From an uncultured Gemmatimonadota bacterium (GTDB lineage Bacteria > Gemmatimonadota > Gemmatimonadetes > Gemmatimonadales > Gemmatimonadaceae): a DNA stretch of 64,000 nt. Shown piece by piece: positions 1-10,294 of the stretch. The position numbers and the translations under genes were made by a program. Numbering within the stretch: position 1 is the first letter of the stretch; each line of letters starts with the position of its first letter. The stretch spans positions 1-64,000 of the forward strand of contig CAIVZZ010000005.1 of NCBI GenBank assembly GCA_903910555.1, in the 5' to 3' direction. The notes beneath the pieces are model-generated. The model was not told the DNA's origin. It searched no databases and was given only the letters and a program-made list of their open reading frames with translations.

Positions 1-13
1 ACCTTCGCCTTGA

Positions 14-360
14 ACTCGGGGGCATGGTTCCGGCGGGATCGTTTCGACATCGGGGACTCCTCCAGTGGTGAGCAAACTTTCGCTCGGGGAGCCCGCTTGT
101 CCACCTATCTCAGCTGTTCAGAAAACCGGGGCCACTTCTGAACCGCGACCATCAAATTCGTCATCGACACGACGGGTCGCGTGGATTTGGCGACAGTGCA
201 GACGCTGACCGCGACGAATCCGGCGTTCGCGAACGCCGTACTCGTCGCGCTGCCGAGGATGCGCTTTCATCCGGCGCACATGGGTGAGAAACTGGTGCGG
301 CAGATATCGCAGCAAGAATTCAAGTTCCAGCTCACGCGCCTCGCGTCCGGGCACCCCTAG
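14..360 (+). pseudogene. TonB C-terminal-domain gene remnant, frameshifted
   Basis: The last 70 or so codons, ending at TAG 358-360, read as a TonB C-terminal domain: KFVIDTTGRVD, then a run ending in LPRMRFHPAHMGEKL and a final aromatic strand. In that frame a TGA lies at 139-141. Just upstream the match continues in the next frame (PPISAVQKTGAT), so one lost base near 140 explains the break. The frame upstream also meets a stop at 11-13. No start codon can be assigned. It could be a decayed exported protein like the two TonB-C-like proteins at 45.3-47.0 kb, or it could reflect a sequencing error. The domain call is fairly secure and the pseudogene status is inferred. Confidence 0.55.
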
Positions 361-372
361 AGAGCGGCAGTT

Positions 373-418
373 AAACAAATCAGCCGCAGCGGAAAATAAC
401 GCTGCGGCTGATTTGTTT
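373..418. terminator. Bidirectional intrinsic terminator
   Basis: An 18-bp perfect stem (AAACAAATCAGCCGCAGC with its complement) encloses a 10-base loop and is followed by a T run on the plus strand. The arm also begins with A-rich sequence, so it has a T run on the minus strand. It lies between the TonB-domain remnant and the convergent efflux operon and suits both. Confidence 0.85.
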
Positions 419-438
419 TTCTGCCCTGCGAAACTCGG

Positions 439-1659
<1,221 letters not shown>

Positions 1660-1663
1660 GGGA

Positions 1664-3415
1664 CTAGTTCCCCCTGCCGCCGCCCGGTCCGCCCGGTCCA
1701 CGGCCGGCGCCACCCGGCGCGCTGCCGCCCAACGGACTCGCTCCTGCCTTCATTTGATCGTTCTGCTGCTGACGCTTCGCCTGCAGTGCTGCGGCGCTGA
1801 GCATCGCGACCTTGTCGCCTTCCTTGAGACCGTCGCCGAGCACTTCGGTGTAGTCGTAGTTCGCGACGCCGAGACGGACCGTGCGGGCTTCCCAAGTCGT
1901 GCCCTTCTGCACGAACACGAGGCCGGTGCGCGGACGCGTGCGTGCGTTGCCCTGCTGGCCGAAGCCGCCGCCTGCCGCGCCACCAGCGGCACCACCCGCG
2001 CCTGCCATTCCACCGCGGCCGCCGGCACCACCTGCACCGCCCGCGCCGCCGCCGTTACCGCCGTCACGCGCTTTGCGCGCGCAGGCACCCGACACCTGCA
2101 TATCAACGCCGAGTTCCGTGTACGCCGCTTTCATGTCGCCCATCATCTTCTGACGGTCGGCGCCCGGATCACGCATCTTCGTGCGCATGTCGTCCATCTT
2201 CTTCGCGACTGCCGGCTTTTTCTTCATCGCCGCGTCGACTTTTTTGCAATCGGCATCGGTGACCTGAACCGGCGGACCGCGCATACCGCCGCCCTGTCCG
2301 CCGCCCTGACCACCCTGCAACGGCAGTGCGAGCTCGCCATTGCTGATGTAGACCTGGCGTCCGCCACCTGCGCCGCCGCGGCCACCCTGGCCGCCGCCCT
2401 GGCCACCACCACCGGGGCCGCCCTGTCCGCCGCCACCACCACCGCCGCCACTCGCGCGCATCTGTGCCTTCACGCTGTCCGGATTCAATCCGAGGAGCGC
2501 TGCGGCCTGCGTGGCTTCACGCGGCGAGCGGATCGCGTCGTTCGGAACCGCGATCGCATCGAGACGTGTATCGGCGACGATCGAGACTTCGCCGTTCATG
2601 CCCGGCTGGAGCAGTCCCTCGCTGTTGTCGAGTGACACGAGCGTCGCGAACATCGTGACGTTCTGCTGCACCGTCGCCTGCGGTTCGATATGGTCGACCT
2701 TTCCGATGAACGGATGGTCGGGGAATGCATCGACCGTGACGTTCACGGTCTGTCCCGGCTTCACCATTCCGATATCTGTTTCAGCGACCAGCGCGCGCGA
2801 GCGAACCTTCGTGAGGTCTGCCATCGTCGCGATGACCGTGCCGCCGCTGACCGACGTCGCGCCAGCCTGAATGACCTGGCCGATCGACACGGGCTTCGTG
2901 AGGATCGTACCGACCGTCGTTGCGCCGACCCGCGCATCGATCAGCGCCTGCGCGCCGAGATCGACGTTTGCCTTGTTGCGGACATCCTGCGCCTGCGCGC
3001 TCGCAAATGCGGTCTGCGCCGCTTCGAGATCCGGCATCGCGATGATGTGCTGCTTGTAGAGGTCCTGCTGACGCGCGAGCTGTGCTTTCGCGACGTTCAG
3101 GTTGGCCTCCGACGCGCCGTAGTCGGCCTGGTTCTGGAGATACTGCTGGTGCAGAATCGTCGTATCGATCTGCACGATCAGGTCACCTGGCTTCACGAAG
3201 TAGCCGATGTCGATCGGCATCGCCATGACCTGACCCGACGCCGTCTTCGACTTCACTTCGACGATGTTGATCGGCTCGATGACGCCCGTGGCTTCGGCGG
3301 TCACGATGATGTCGCGGCGCTGAATTGTCGCGGTCTGAATCGGCACCGCCTTGACAGCGGAGGACGAGCAGCCGGCGGCGGCGATAAGTGCTAGGTACAG
3401 GATCTTGCGGTTCAC
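1664..3415 (-). CDS. Periplasmic adaptor (HlyD/MacA-like) lipoprotein with Gly-rich insert
   Basis: Membrane-fusion protein linking the inner-membrane permease to TolC. The N-terminus MNRKILYLALIAAAGCSSS carries a lipobox. A barrel-sandwich/coiled-coil arrangement follows (YFVKPGDLIVQID, then a Gln/Ala-rich helical hairpin of roughly 80 residues) and a beta-barrel part (LLQPGMNGEVSIV). At 583 aa it is much longer than usual adaptors. The excess is two glycine-rich stretches around residues 320-370 and 440-490, which flank a short charged helical segment with two cysteines (VTDADCKKVDAAMKKKP and VSGACARKAR), and a Gly-rich C-terminus. The insert has no function I recognise. Confidence 0.88.
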   Translation of the reverse strand: MNRKILYLALIAAAGCSSSAVKAVPIQTATIQRRDIIVTAEATGVIEPINIVEVKSKTASGQVMAMPIDIGYFVKPGDLIVQIDTTILHQQYLQNQADYGASEANLNVAKAQLARQQDLYKQHIIAMPDLEAAQTAFASAQAQDVRNKANVDLGAQALIDARVGATTVGTILTKPVSIGQVIQAGATSVSGGTVIATMADLTKVRSRALVAETDIGMVKPGQTVNVTVDAFPDHPFIGKVDHIEPQATVQQNVTMFATLVSLDNSEGLLQPGMNGEVSIVADTRLDAIAVPNDAIRSPREATQAAALLGLNPDSVKAQMRASGGGGGGGGQGGPGGGGQGGGQGGRGGAGGGRQVYISNGELALPLQGGQGGGQGGGMRGPPVQVTDADCKKVDAAMKKKPAVAKKMDDMRTKMRDPGADRQKMMGDMKAAYTELGVDMQVSGACARKARDGGNGGGAGGAGGAGGRGGMAGAGGAAGGAAGGGFGQQGNARTRPRTGLVFVQKGTTWEARTVRLGVANYDYTEVLGDGLKEGDKVAMLSAAALQAKRQQQNDQMKAGASPLGGSAPGGAGRGPGGPGGGRGN

Positions 3416-3502
3416 AGCAAACTCCGGCTTTGGATGATGCGGTATTGGGATGCGGAATGCGGTACGGTGACGACTTCGAGCGTTACTTCCGTTTGTTGCG
3501 CG

Positions 3503-4819
3503 CTACTTCAGATCGCGGCCGATGAGGGCCTCGATATTCGCTTTCGCGGTACGCGCGTTGAGGCGCGCCGTGATCAGGTTGAAGCGCGCGAGGTCGAGCG
3601 CGGCCTGCGCTGTGGTGACGTCGACCTGCAGCGCCGTGCCGATGTTGTAGCGCTGCTGCTGGACGCGGAGGTTTTCCGTGGCCGACTGGATCTGCAGGAG
3701 CTGCAGCGTGATCGTCTGCTGCGCCGTCTGGTAGTTCACCAGGAACTGCGTGAGGTTCTGCTGGGCGAGGAACTTCGCGTCACGCAGATTGGCCTGCGCA
3801 TTGTCCTCGGAAATCCGCGCGAGAATGATACTCTGCTCGCGCGTATAGTTGTTGAAGATCGTGTACGACGCCGCGATGCCGAAGCGCGTGCTGGTGCTCG
3901 TCGGCCCGCCGCCGAAATCGAATCCCTGCGTCGACTTCGGATTCTGTCCGTACGAGCCGCTCGCCGTAATCGACGGCAGGTAGCCGGTGTTCGAGGCTTT
4001 GTGCAGCGCCTGTGTTACGGCGTATGACGCCGCGGCCGCTCTGATCGACGGCCCTTCGAGTGCCATTTTCGTGAGCGAACCAGCGTCGACATCGACGCGG
4101 CCGATATCCGACGTGTCCGCCGCGACGGCCGTGACCATGACCGGCGAAGCAACAAGGCGTGTCAGCGCCGCGTTGGCATTGAGCAGAAGATTTTGCGCCG
4201 TGATAATCGCGAGCTGCGCGGTGCCAACACCGAGCGCGCCCGTGAGCGAGTCAGCGCGCGTGGCGGCGCCGGCGAGCATCTTCGCAGCCGACACCTGCAG
4301 CGCCTGCTGCGCTTCTTCGAGCTGACGCTTCGCAGCGGACTCCTGCTCGCGCGCCGCGAGAATCGCGAAGTACTGCACTTTCACGCTGAGCGCGACGCTG
4401 TAGCGCTGCGACACATCCGATGCGACTGCGGCATCGAGCGTTGCCCCCGCGGCCTTGTAGTCATACCAGTGCGCGCCGCCGTCGAACACGGTGAGGTTCG
4501 ACGTAATGTTGCGGCTGTACGTCCACGGCAGACCGGAAATCGCGACCGGCGTGCCCTGAATGAACTGTGTGCCGCCCTGATTCGTTGCCGAGTAACCAAG
4601 CGCAAGACTCGGCAGGAACTGTGACTTCGCAAAGGTGATGCCCGCCCTGCCGCTTACTTCGCTGTTGCGCGAAGCGACGGTGAGCGGGGAGTTCAGCACT
4701 GCGAGGCGGACGGCTTCGTCAACCGAGATGGGCCGCGGGTTGTCGGCGCCCTGTTGCGCTGCTGCGAGCGCAGGGACGATGGCGAGGGCGAGGGCACCGC
4801 GAATGAACCAGGACTTCAT
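3503..4819 (-). CDS. TolC-family outer-membrane efflux protein
   Basis: Outer-membrane channel of the efflux system, 438 aa with a signal peptide (MKSWFIRGALALAIVPALAAA). It shows the duplicated OEP pattern: ISVDEAVRLAVLNSPLTVASRN at the start, long Ala/Gln-rich helices, and a second repeat ending LDLARFNLITARLNARTAKANIEALIG. It overlaps the upstream Spy-like gene by 4 bases (ATGA), so the two are translationally coupled. An 83-base gap to the adaptor gene contains degenerate GATGCGG words. Confidence 0.92.
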   Translation of the reverse strand: MKSWFIRGALALAIVPALAAAQQGADNPRPISVDEAVRLAVLNSPLTVASRNSEVSGRAGITFAKSQFLPSLALGYSATNQGGTQFIQGTPVAISGLPWTYSRNITSNLTVFDGGAHWYDYKAAGATLDAAVASDVSQRYSVALSVKVQYFAILAAREQESAAKRQLEEAQQALQVSAAKMLAGAATRADSLTGALGVGTAQLAIITAQNLLLNANAALTRLVASPVMVTAVAADTSDIGRVDVDAGSLTKMALEGPSIRAAAASYAVTQALHKASNTGYLPSITASGSYGQNPKSTQGFDFGGGPTSTSTRFGIAASYTIFNNYTREQSIILARISEDNAQANLRDAKFLAQQNLTQFLVNYQTAQQTITLQLLQIQSATENLRVQQQRYNIGTALQVDVTTAQAALDLARFNLITARLNARTAKANIEALIGRDLK

Positions 4820-5178
4820 TTCTTCTCCGTGCGCGGCGCGTTGTCGCGCTGCATCTGTTCGTAAATGGACTTCTGGTCGGGCGTGAGGAGCTGCAAAAGG
4901 CGCTGACGGGCGTGGCTGTTAACCGAGTCCGTTGCAGGCCGGACGGGCGACATCAGAATCGAGTCTGCGCGGTTGCGTTCGTCAAATATCGTGTTCGCCG
5001 AATCGCGCTGCGCGGGCGTGAAGTGCAGATCGTTGAACAGACGCGCACGCATCTGGCCGCGGTCGTAGGGACGCGGCCCGACGCCAACGACGAGGCGGTC
5101 GACGGCCACGCCAACCGCGGCTCCCGCCAATGCGGCGCCGAGGTAGAACGCGAGCGCGATGCTTTTCGTGCGTGTCAT
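4816..5178 (-). CDS. Spy/CpxP/CnrX-like periplasmic sensor protein
   Basis: 120 aa with an uncleaved-looking N-terminal membrane segment (LAFYLGAALAGAAVGVAVDRL) and an all-helical periplasmic part. It contains two LTxxQ-like motifs, FTPAQRD and LTPDQKSIYEQM, typical of the Spy/CpxP/ZraP/CnrX fold. In CnrYXH systems a protein of this fold and topology senses metal and signals to an anti-sigma factor. Here it sits between the sigma/anti-sigma pair and the efflux genes, in the same order. The ligand cannot be read from sequence; no His/Met-rich metal site is evident. Confidence 0.72.
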   Translation of the reverse strand: MTRTKSIALAFYLGAALAGAAVGVAVDRLVVGVGPRPYDRGQMRARLFNDLHFTPAQRDSANTIFDERNRADSILMSPVRPATDSVNSHARQRLLQLLTPDQKSIYEQMQRDNAPRTEKK

Positions 5179-5191
5179 TACGTGAGCGGTA

Positions 5192-5569
5192 TTAGCGGCC
5201 GGTCAGCGCGCGCAGCGTGATCTGCTGCGGAGTAAGCTTGTCGCGCTCGGCAACTTCCAGCAGGTCGATCGTTGCAGGGTCGACGATCGTCTGATACGCC
5301 ATGCGCGTTGCCTGCTGCGTCTGTGACCGCAGCACCATCGCGCCCGCGACGATCACCGCGAGGCCCGCGGCCATCAGTCCGACGCGCAGCCAGCGATCCG
5401 GTACCGTCCACCATTCATCCGCGGCAACCGCTGCGTCGATGCGCGCGTTGATCCGCTGCTCGAGACCGGTCCACCACGCACCATCCGCGGGGGCGGCATA
5501 AATCGAGCGCAGTTCGCGCGTCAGGTCGTCGTCTCGAACCAATTCGGGTCCGCGGAATTCCGTCGTCAT
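5192..5569 (-). CDS. Small single-pass membrane protein, probable anti-sigma factor
   Basis: 125 aa with a cytoplasmic N-terminal helix-rich half (DDDLTRELRSIYAAPADGAWW), one membrane segment near residues 64-82 (VGLMAAGLAVIVAGAMVL) and a short periplasmic tail. It overlaps the sigma gene by 4 bases, the usual coupling of ECF sigma and anti-sigma genes. It lacks the zinc-binding HxxxCxxC motif of zf-HC2 anti-sigmas, so the function rests on position and topology. It is the positional counterpart of CnrY. Confidence 0.6.
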   Translation of the reverse strand: MTTEFRGPELVRDDDLTRELRSIYAAPADGAWWTGLEQRINARIDAAVAADEWWTVPDRWLRVGLMAAGLAVIVAGAMVLRSQTQQATRMAYQTIVDPATIDLLEVAERDKLTPQQITLRALTGR

Positions 5570-6171
5570 AGTTCACTCCGTACTGAGCCGAGCACTTCGC
5601 GCAGGTTTGACCTGGCGTAGTGCAAATCCGATCGCGCGGTTCCCTCGGGAATTCCGAGAGTGACGCCGATCTCTGCATGCTTGAACCCTTCCACATCGTG
5701 CAAAACGATTACCGCACGCTGCCGTGCGGGCAGCGAATCCAGCGCATCCTTCAGCCGCTGGCGAAGCTCACTCGATTCAGCCGGATCGCGGAACGGCGAT
5801 GCCACCGTTTCCGGCAGCTCATCCGCATCGCGAACCTTGCGGCGGCGCGTAATGTCGAGCGCCGCGTTCGCCACGATTCGATGAAGCCATGCACCAAACG
5901 CCTGATCCGGCAGGAACCGGTGAAGGGCGCGATACGCGTGCAGGAATGCCTCCTGCACGGCGTCTTCCGCGTCCTCGTGATTGACGACGATCGCACGCGC
6001 CACTGCGTATGCACGCCGTTCATGCGTGCGCACCAACTGGGAAAACGCTTCGCGTTCCCCCCGCTGCGCCGCGAGCACCAACGCGCGTTCGTCAGCCGGA
6101 CGTTCAGCCACGACGCGTGCCCTCGGCGGCAACAGACCCGTTGACCGTTCTGCAATCGCAGCTGCGGTCAT
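5566..6171 (-). CDS. ECF RNA polymerase sigma factor
   Basis: 201 aa. Region 2 is seen as AFSQLVRTHERRAYAVARAI followed by EDAEDAVQEAFLHAYRAL and WLHRIVANAALDITRRRK. Region 4 is seen as LPARQRAVIVLHDVEGFKHAEIG and a helix-turn-helix (GIPEGTARSDLHYARSNL). GAGGCGA lies about 9 bases upstream of the ATG. As first gene of the six-gene run it most likely controls its own operon together with the downstream anti-sigma and Spy-like genes. Confidence 0.93.
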   Translation of the reverse strand: MTAAAIAERSTGLLPPRARVVAERPADERALVLAAQRGEREAFSQLVRTHERRAYAVARAIVVNHEDAEDAVQEAFLHAYRALHRFLPDQAFGAWLHRIVANAALDITRRRKVRDADELPETVASPFRDPAESSELRQRLKDALDSLPARQRAVIVLHDVEGFKHAEIGVTLGIPEGTARSDLHYARSNLREVLGSVRSEL

Positions 6172-6272
6172 TCGATCGCCTCACGATTCACACTCCAAGT
6201 ACGGGGCGCTGAACCCGAACGTTGGTGCGATTCGTGTGTTTGGGGGCCGGCAGGAGCAACCCGTAACCGGCG

Positions 6273-6830
6273 TCACGGGGCGACGCTGCCGCCCAGCCCC
6301 AGTAAATCGGCCCGGTCCCGCATGGAGCGGATCACGAGTGCGATATGAGCATCGAGGTCGACGCCAAGCTCCGCTGCTCCGCGGAGGACGTCGTCGCGGT
6401 TCACGCCGCGAGCGAAAGCCTTGTCCTTCATCTTCTTCTTGACCGATGACGGCTCAAGGTCGTTCACGCTGCGCGAGGGACGTACCAGTGCCGAGGCGGT
6501 ACACAATCCAGCCAGTTCGTCCACGGCGAACAGCGTTTTCGACATACGCGTTTCACGCGCCACACCCGTGTAGTCCGCGTGGCCGAGGATGGCTTGAAGC
6601 ACGTCCTCCGGATACCCCATTGAACGAAGCACGCGCACACCTTCCGATGGGTGCTCCGCATCGGCGGCGTGTGCGTTGTTTGGGAAGCGCTCGTAGTCGA
6701 AGTCGTGCATCAGGCCGGCCAGGCCCCAGCGTTCGACGTCTTCACCGAACTGTTCCGCGTATGCGCGCATCGCGCCCTCGACCGCGAGCATATGCTTGCG
6801 GAGCGAGTCGCTCGGCGTCCACTCCTCCAT
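6273..6830 (-). CDS. HD-domain hydrolase
   Basis: 185 aa HD-superfamily protein. H-AVEGAMRAYAEQF and the metal-binding HD pair in GLMHDFDYERFPN are seen, followed by HPSEGVRVLRSMG and HADYTGV. These small stand-alone HD proteins are usually annotated as HDIG-type hydrolases of unknown substrate. There is no signal peptide, so it is cytoplasmic. It ends about 100 bases upstream of the sigma gene on the same strand, with no terminator seen in the gap. Confidence 0.82.
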   Translation of the reverse strand: MEEWTPSDSLRKHMLAVEGAMRAYAEQFGEDVERWGLAGLMHDFDYERFPNNAHAADAEHPSEGVRVLRSMGYPEDVLQAILGHADYTGVARETRMSKTLFAVDELAGLCTASALVRPSRSVNDLEPSSVKKKMKDKAFARGVNRDDVLRGAAELGVDLDAHIALVIRSMRDRADLLGLGGSVAP

Positions 6831-6879
6831 CAGGGCAAGAGCGGTTTCGCGCGAGGGGAGCGGCGTGTCGGCGGAAATG

Positions 6880-7467
6880 TTACGGCTTCCCGATAAGCTT
6901 TTCGAGATCGCTGTTCTGCGAGTTCAGCAGATCTGTCGCGCTCTTTTTCTGCGTGTCGGGAACGACGGCGAGCGCGTCCGTCATGTCCGCGCTGTGCCTG
7001 TCGCGATAGTCCGCCATCATCTTGCGAAGTTCGCGCATCGCCGCTTGTGCCTGCGCCTGCTCGCCGGCTGAACTCGCCGAAGATGAGATCGCCTGATCGG
7101 TGGCTCCGCCGTGCATTCCCGCGCCCGCCGCGACCGGTGCCGCCGCTGCGGGTGAGCGCGTCCACTTGTAGATCGAATCGTACGTCGCAAAGAACTGCGC
7201 GTTGCGATCGTTGATTTTCTTCTCGACGGCCTTCAGCTGCGCGACGGTTGAGTCGGCCAGCGAGGCCTTCTTCTTTTTGTCGATCAGCAGCGAAGCCGGA
7301 TTCAGGTCCTGCAAATCGCGCCCCGACGGCGCTTTCACGGTCGTTGGCGGCGGGGCCATCGCGCCCGACGTCACGCCGGACGGATCGCCGCCGCGGGTAC
7401 GTTGTGCGAAAACGGCGGCGGGAATGCACGCCGCAATTGCGACGGCGCAAAAAAGACGTGTACGCAT
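6880..7467 (-). CDS. Exported protein of unknown function
   Basis: 195 aa with a clean signal peptide (MRTRLFCAVAIAACIPAAVFA, then QRTRGG). The mature part has a Pro/Thr linker, then two helical blocks (LADSTVAQLKAVEKKINDRNAQFF and QAAMRELRKMMADYRDRH) split by an Ala/Gly-rich stretch. The helix pattern vaguely recalls Spy/LTxxQ proteins but no clear motif is present. The start at 7467 is chosen because it begins the signal peptide and has GAAGG upstream; the longer ORF adds a non-signal leader. Confidence 0.7.
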   Translation of the reverse strand: MRTRLFCAVAIAACIPAAVFAQRTRGGDPSGVTSGAMAPPPTTVKAPSGRDLQDLNPASLLIDKKKKASLADSTVAQLKAVEKKINDRNAQFFATYDSIYKWTRSPAAAAPVAAGAGMHGGATDQAISSSASSAGEQAQAQAAMRELRKMMADYRDRHSADMTDALAVVPDTQKKSATDLLNSQNSDLEKLIGKP

Positions 7468-7540
7468 ATTGGAGCCTTCTTTGGAGACAAGTTCGGGCGG
7501 GTGGGTTCCCGGCCCCTGAGGCAAATTACAACGCCAAACG

Positions 7541-9112
7541 CTAATGCGCTTGGACTGCCGCCCGCCCCTTGCCGTGGCGCCAGAATAGCATCAGCGGCAG
7601 GGAACAGCAGAGCGCGATCCCGCTCAGAATGTAGATCCTCGAGAACGCGAGCACGCTCGCCTGGGCGCCGACCATCCGGTCCATCACCATCAGCGCCTGC
7701 TGGTGCGAAATCGCGGGGTTCATCCCGCGTGCGACCATGCCATTGCTGATGAACTCCAAACGCGCCTGCGCGTCCGTGCCGACCGTGACGACGTGCTGTG
7801 TCAGCTGGCTCTTAGCCTGGAACGTGAAGCGGGAGAGCAGGGTTGCGAGCATCGCGATTCCGAGCGATCCACCGAGCTGGCGGGTGAGGTTGAACATACC
7901 GGTGCCCTGCGGAATCTCCCACGGCTTGAGTTCAGCCATCGACGCACTCGTGAGCGGAATGAAGATCAAGCCGAGCGATACGCCGCGGATGACCAGCGGC
8001 CAGAACAGATCGCCGGCGCCGGCGTCGAGCGTAAGCCGCGACAGCATCCACATGCACCAGAGAAAGCCGAGCGTACCGATGGCGATCAGCGGGCGCGCGT
8101 CGATTTTCGACGCAAAACGGCCCATGATCGCCATCGTGAACGCGGACGCGATGGCCCCCGGCAGGATGACGAGTCCCGTTTGATTCGCCGTAAACCCGTG
8201 CAGTGACTGCAGAAATATCGGCAGCACAAACACCGACCCGAACAGCGCAAACCCGAGCAGCATGGCCATCGCCACGCCGGTCGCGAGCTGCCGGCTTTTC
8301 AGCACGCGGAAATTAATTACCGGCTCTTTCGCCGTCATCTCGCGCCAGATCAGTCCGATGAACGAGCACCCCGAAATGATCGCGAGAGCGGTCACAAACT
8401 TCGACTCGAACCAGTCGTAGCGCTCGCCGCGCTCGAGCATCCACTGCAGCGCTCCAACGGCGGTGGTGAGCAGAAAAATTCCGGCCCAGTCGACAGTCTC
8501 AGCCTTCTCCTGGTGATCCGCGTTGCGCACGTAGCTCCACACCATCAGTCCCGCTATTAGTCCGAGCGGAAGATTGATGTAGAAAATCCACGGCCATTCC
8601 CAGTTGTCGACGATAAATCCGCCGAGGGTCGGTCCGAGTGTGGGGCCAACCATGATGCCGACACCGAACATCGCCTGGCCGATCGCGACTTCACTTGGCG
8701 GAAACGCTTCCCACAGAGTGGCCTGAGCCGTCGAGAGCAAAGCGCCGCCGCCGAGACCCTGCACGACGCGCCAGAAAACCAGCGCCTCGAGCGAGCGTGA
8801 CGCGCCGCAGAAGAATGAAGCGGCGACGAACAGCCCGATCGAAAAAGTGAGATAGCGGCGGCGGCCGTAGTACGCGGAGAGCCAGCCGGACATCGGAATC
8901 ACGATGACGTTTGCGATGATGTATCCCGTGGAAACCCACGAGATCTCGTCGAGCGTGGCGCCGAGATTTCCCATCATGTGGGGAATCGCGACGTTCACGA
9001 TCGACGTATCAATCAGTTCGAGCATCGCGGCCATCGTGACTGCGATTCCGATCAAATACTTGTAGCGGTACTTGTCGGCGTCGATCAACGGATCCGCCGT
9101 TGGCGAACTCAT
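7541..9112 (-). CDS. EmrB/QacA-type MFS drug transporter (DHA2)
   Basis: 523 aa, about 14 membrane segments, proton-driven inner-membrane exporter. Motif C of DHA transporters is seen as GIMVGPTLGPTLGG; motif A-like YYGRRRYLTFSIGLF and the N-terminal MLELIDTSIVNVAIPHMMGNL are typical of EmrB. It is the last gene of a TetR, TolC, adaptor, transporter series, so it should form an EmrAB-TolC-like pump. Substrates cannot be told from sequence. Confidence 0.93.
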   Translation of the reverse strand: MSSPTADPLIDADKYRYKYLIGIAVTMAAMLELIDTSIVNVAIPHMMGNLGATLDEISWVSTGYIIANVIVIPMSGWLSAYYGRRRYLTFSIGLFVAASFFCGASRSLEALVFWRVVQGLGGGALLSTAQATLWEAFPPSEVAIGQAMFGVGIMVGPTLGPTLGGFIVDNWEWPWIFYINLPLGLIAGLMVWSYVRNADHQEKAETVDWAGIFLLTTAVGALQWMLERGERYDWFESKFVTALAIISGCSFIGLIWREMTAKEPVINFRVLKSRQLATGVAMAMLLGFALFGSVFVLPIFLQSLHGFTANQTGLVILPGAIASAFTMAIMGRFASKIDARPLIAIGTLGFLWCMWMLSRLTLDAGAGDLFWPLVIRGVSLGLIFIPLTSASMAELKPWEIPQGTGMFNLTRQLGGSLGIAMLATLLSRFTFQAKSQLTQHVVTVGTDAQARLEFISNGMVARGMNPAISHQQALMVMDRMVGAQASVLAFSRIYILSGIALCCSLPLMLFWRHGKGRAAVQAH

Positions 9113-9140
9113 ACTGGGCCTGTTTTCCTTGTGACTTTTC

Positions 9141-10229
9141 TTACTTCGTTGCGACGTGCGCGGTTACGGACATGCCGGGACGCAGCGGCTGGGTCGTGCC
9201 GCATCCCTTCGTGATCTGAATGCGCACCGGAACGCGCTGTACGACTTTGGTGAAGTTGCCCGTCGAGTTGTCCGGCGGGAGCAGTGCGAACTTTGCGCCG
9301 GTTGCCGCGCTGACGCTCTCAACTTTCCCCTCTGCCTCGCAGCCCGGATACGAATCGACCTCGATGGCGACGGCCTGACCGACGTGCAGATCCGCGAGCT
9401 GCGTCTCTTTGAAGTTTGCAGTGATCCATACCGCCGAATCCGACACGAGCGTGAGGAGCGGCTGGCCGGGCTGAACGAGCTGGCCGACTTCGATCTGCTT
9501 GCGGCTCACGATGCCTGCGACCGGCGAGACGACTTTCGTATATGAGAGCTGGAGCGCGGCGTTGTCGCGCGTAGCCTTGGCACTGGCATAGCGCGCCTGC
9601 GCGAGCTTTCCGCCGATCTCGGCGTTCGAGAGCTGTGCGGCTGCGCTCCCTGCCTGACGCTGAACGGCGGCAAGATTCGCCGTCGCCTGATCGAACGCGG
9701 CCTGCGCAGCGTCGAGCTGCTGCTTTGAAACGATCTGTTTGCCGGCCAGTTCTTTGTAACGCGCGAGATCGGCGGTCGCCTTCGCAAGCGCGGACTTCGC
9801 CGATTCGATCTGCGCTTGCACGACCTGCCCCTGGCTCGTCGCGCCGCGGATCATCGCTTCAGCTTGGCCGTCGACGCCTTTGGTTCCCGCGACGTACGCC
9901 GCCGCAGAGACCTCGGCGTCCGCCTGCAACAGGCGCACCGCGTATTCAGATGAATCGATCAGGACGATCGGCTGGCCGATCTTCACATGATCGTTCTCGT
10001 CGACGCTGAGCGTCCGCACGAACCCGCCGACCTTGGCGAGCACGGGGACGATCGCGCCGTCGACCTGCGCGTTGTCCGTGGAAACATGCGCCTGATTGTA
10101 CAGAATCGTCTTCGCGGCCCATCCGAGACCGACGAGCGCGACGACAATGAGGATCGGAAGCACCGGACTGCGCTTGCCCGTCGCAGGGGTAGCGGTGCTG
10201 TCGCGGGCCGGAGTTGCTGTGGAAGCCAT
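9141..10229 (-). CDS. EmrA-like periplasmic adaptor (HlyD family)
   Basis: 362 aa with a cytoplasmic N-terminus, one membrane anchor near residues 24-45 (VLPILIVVALVGLGWAAKTIL) and no lipobox, as in EmrA. A biotinyl-lipoyl-like half (HVSTDNAQVDGAIVPVLAKVGGFV), a long helical hairpin rich in Ala/Gln/Lys, then the second half (VVSPVAGIVSRKQIEVGQLVQPGQPLLTLV) follow. The gap to the MFS gene is 28 bases. It is distinct from the lipoprotein adaptor at 1.7-3.4 kb. Confidence 0.92.
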   Translation of the reverse strand: MASTATPARDSTATPATGKRSPVLPILIVVALVGLGWAAKTILYNQAHVSTDNAQVDGAIVPVLAKVGGFVRTLSVDENDHVKIGQPIVLIDSSEYAVRLLQADAEVSAAAYVAGTKGVDGQAEAMIRGATSQGQVVQAQIESAKSALAKATADLARYKELAGKQIVSKQQLDAAQAAFDQATANLAAVQRQAGSAAAQLSNAEIGGKLAQARYASAKATRDNAALQLSYTKVVSPVAGIVSRKQIEVGQLVQPGQPLLTLVSDSAVWITANFKETQLADLHVGQAVAIEVDSYPGCEAEGKVESVSAATGAKFALLPPDNSTGNFTKVVQRVPVRIQITKGCGTTQPLRPGMSVTAHVATK

Positions 10230-10294
10230 GGGTCTGTGTTCTCTAGCGAAAGGTGTTGGGCTACGGAAGTTGGGCGCTGAGCTTGTCGATTTGA

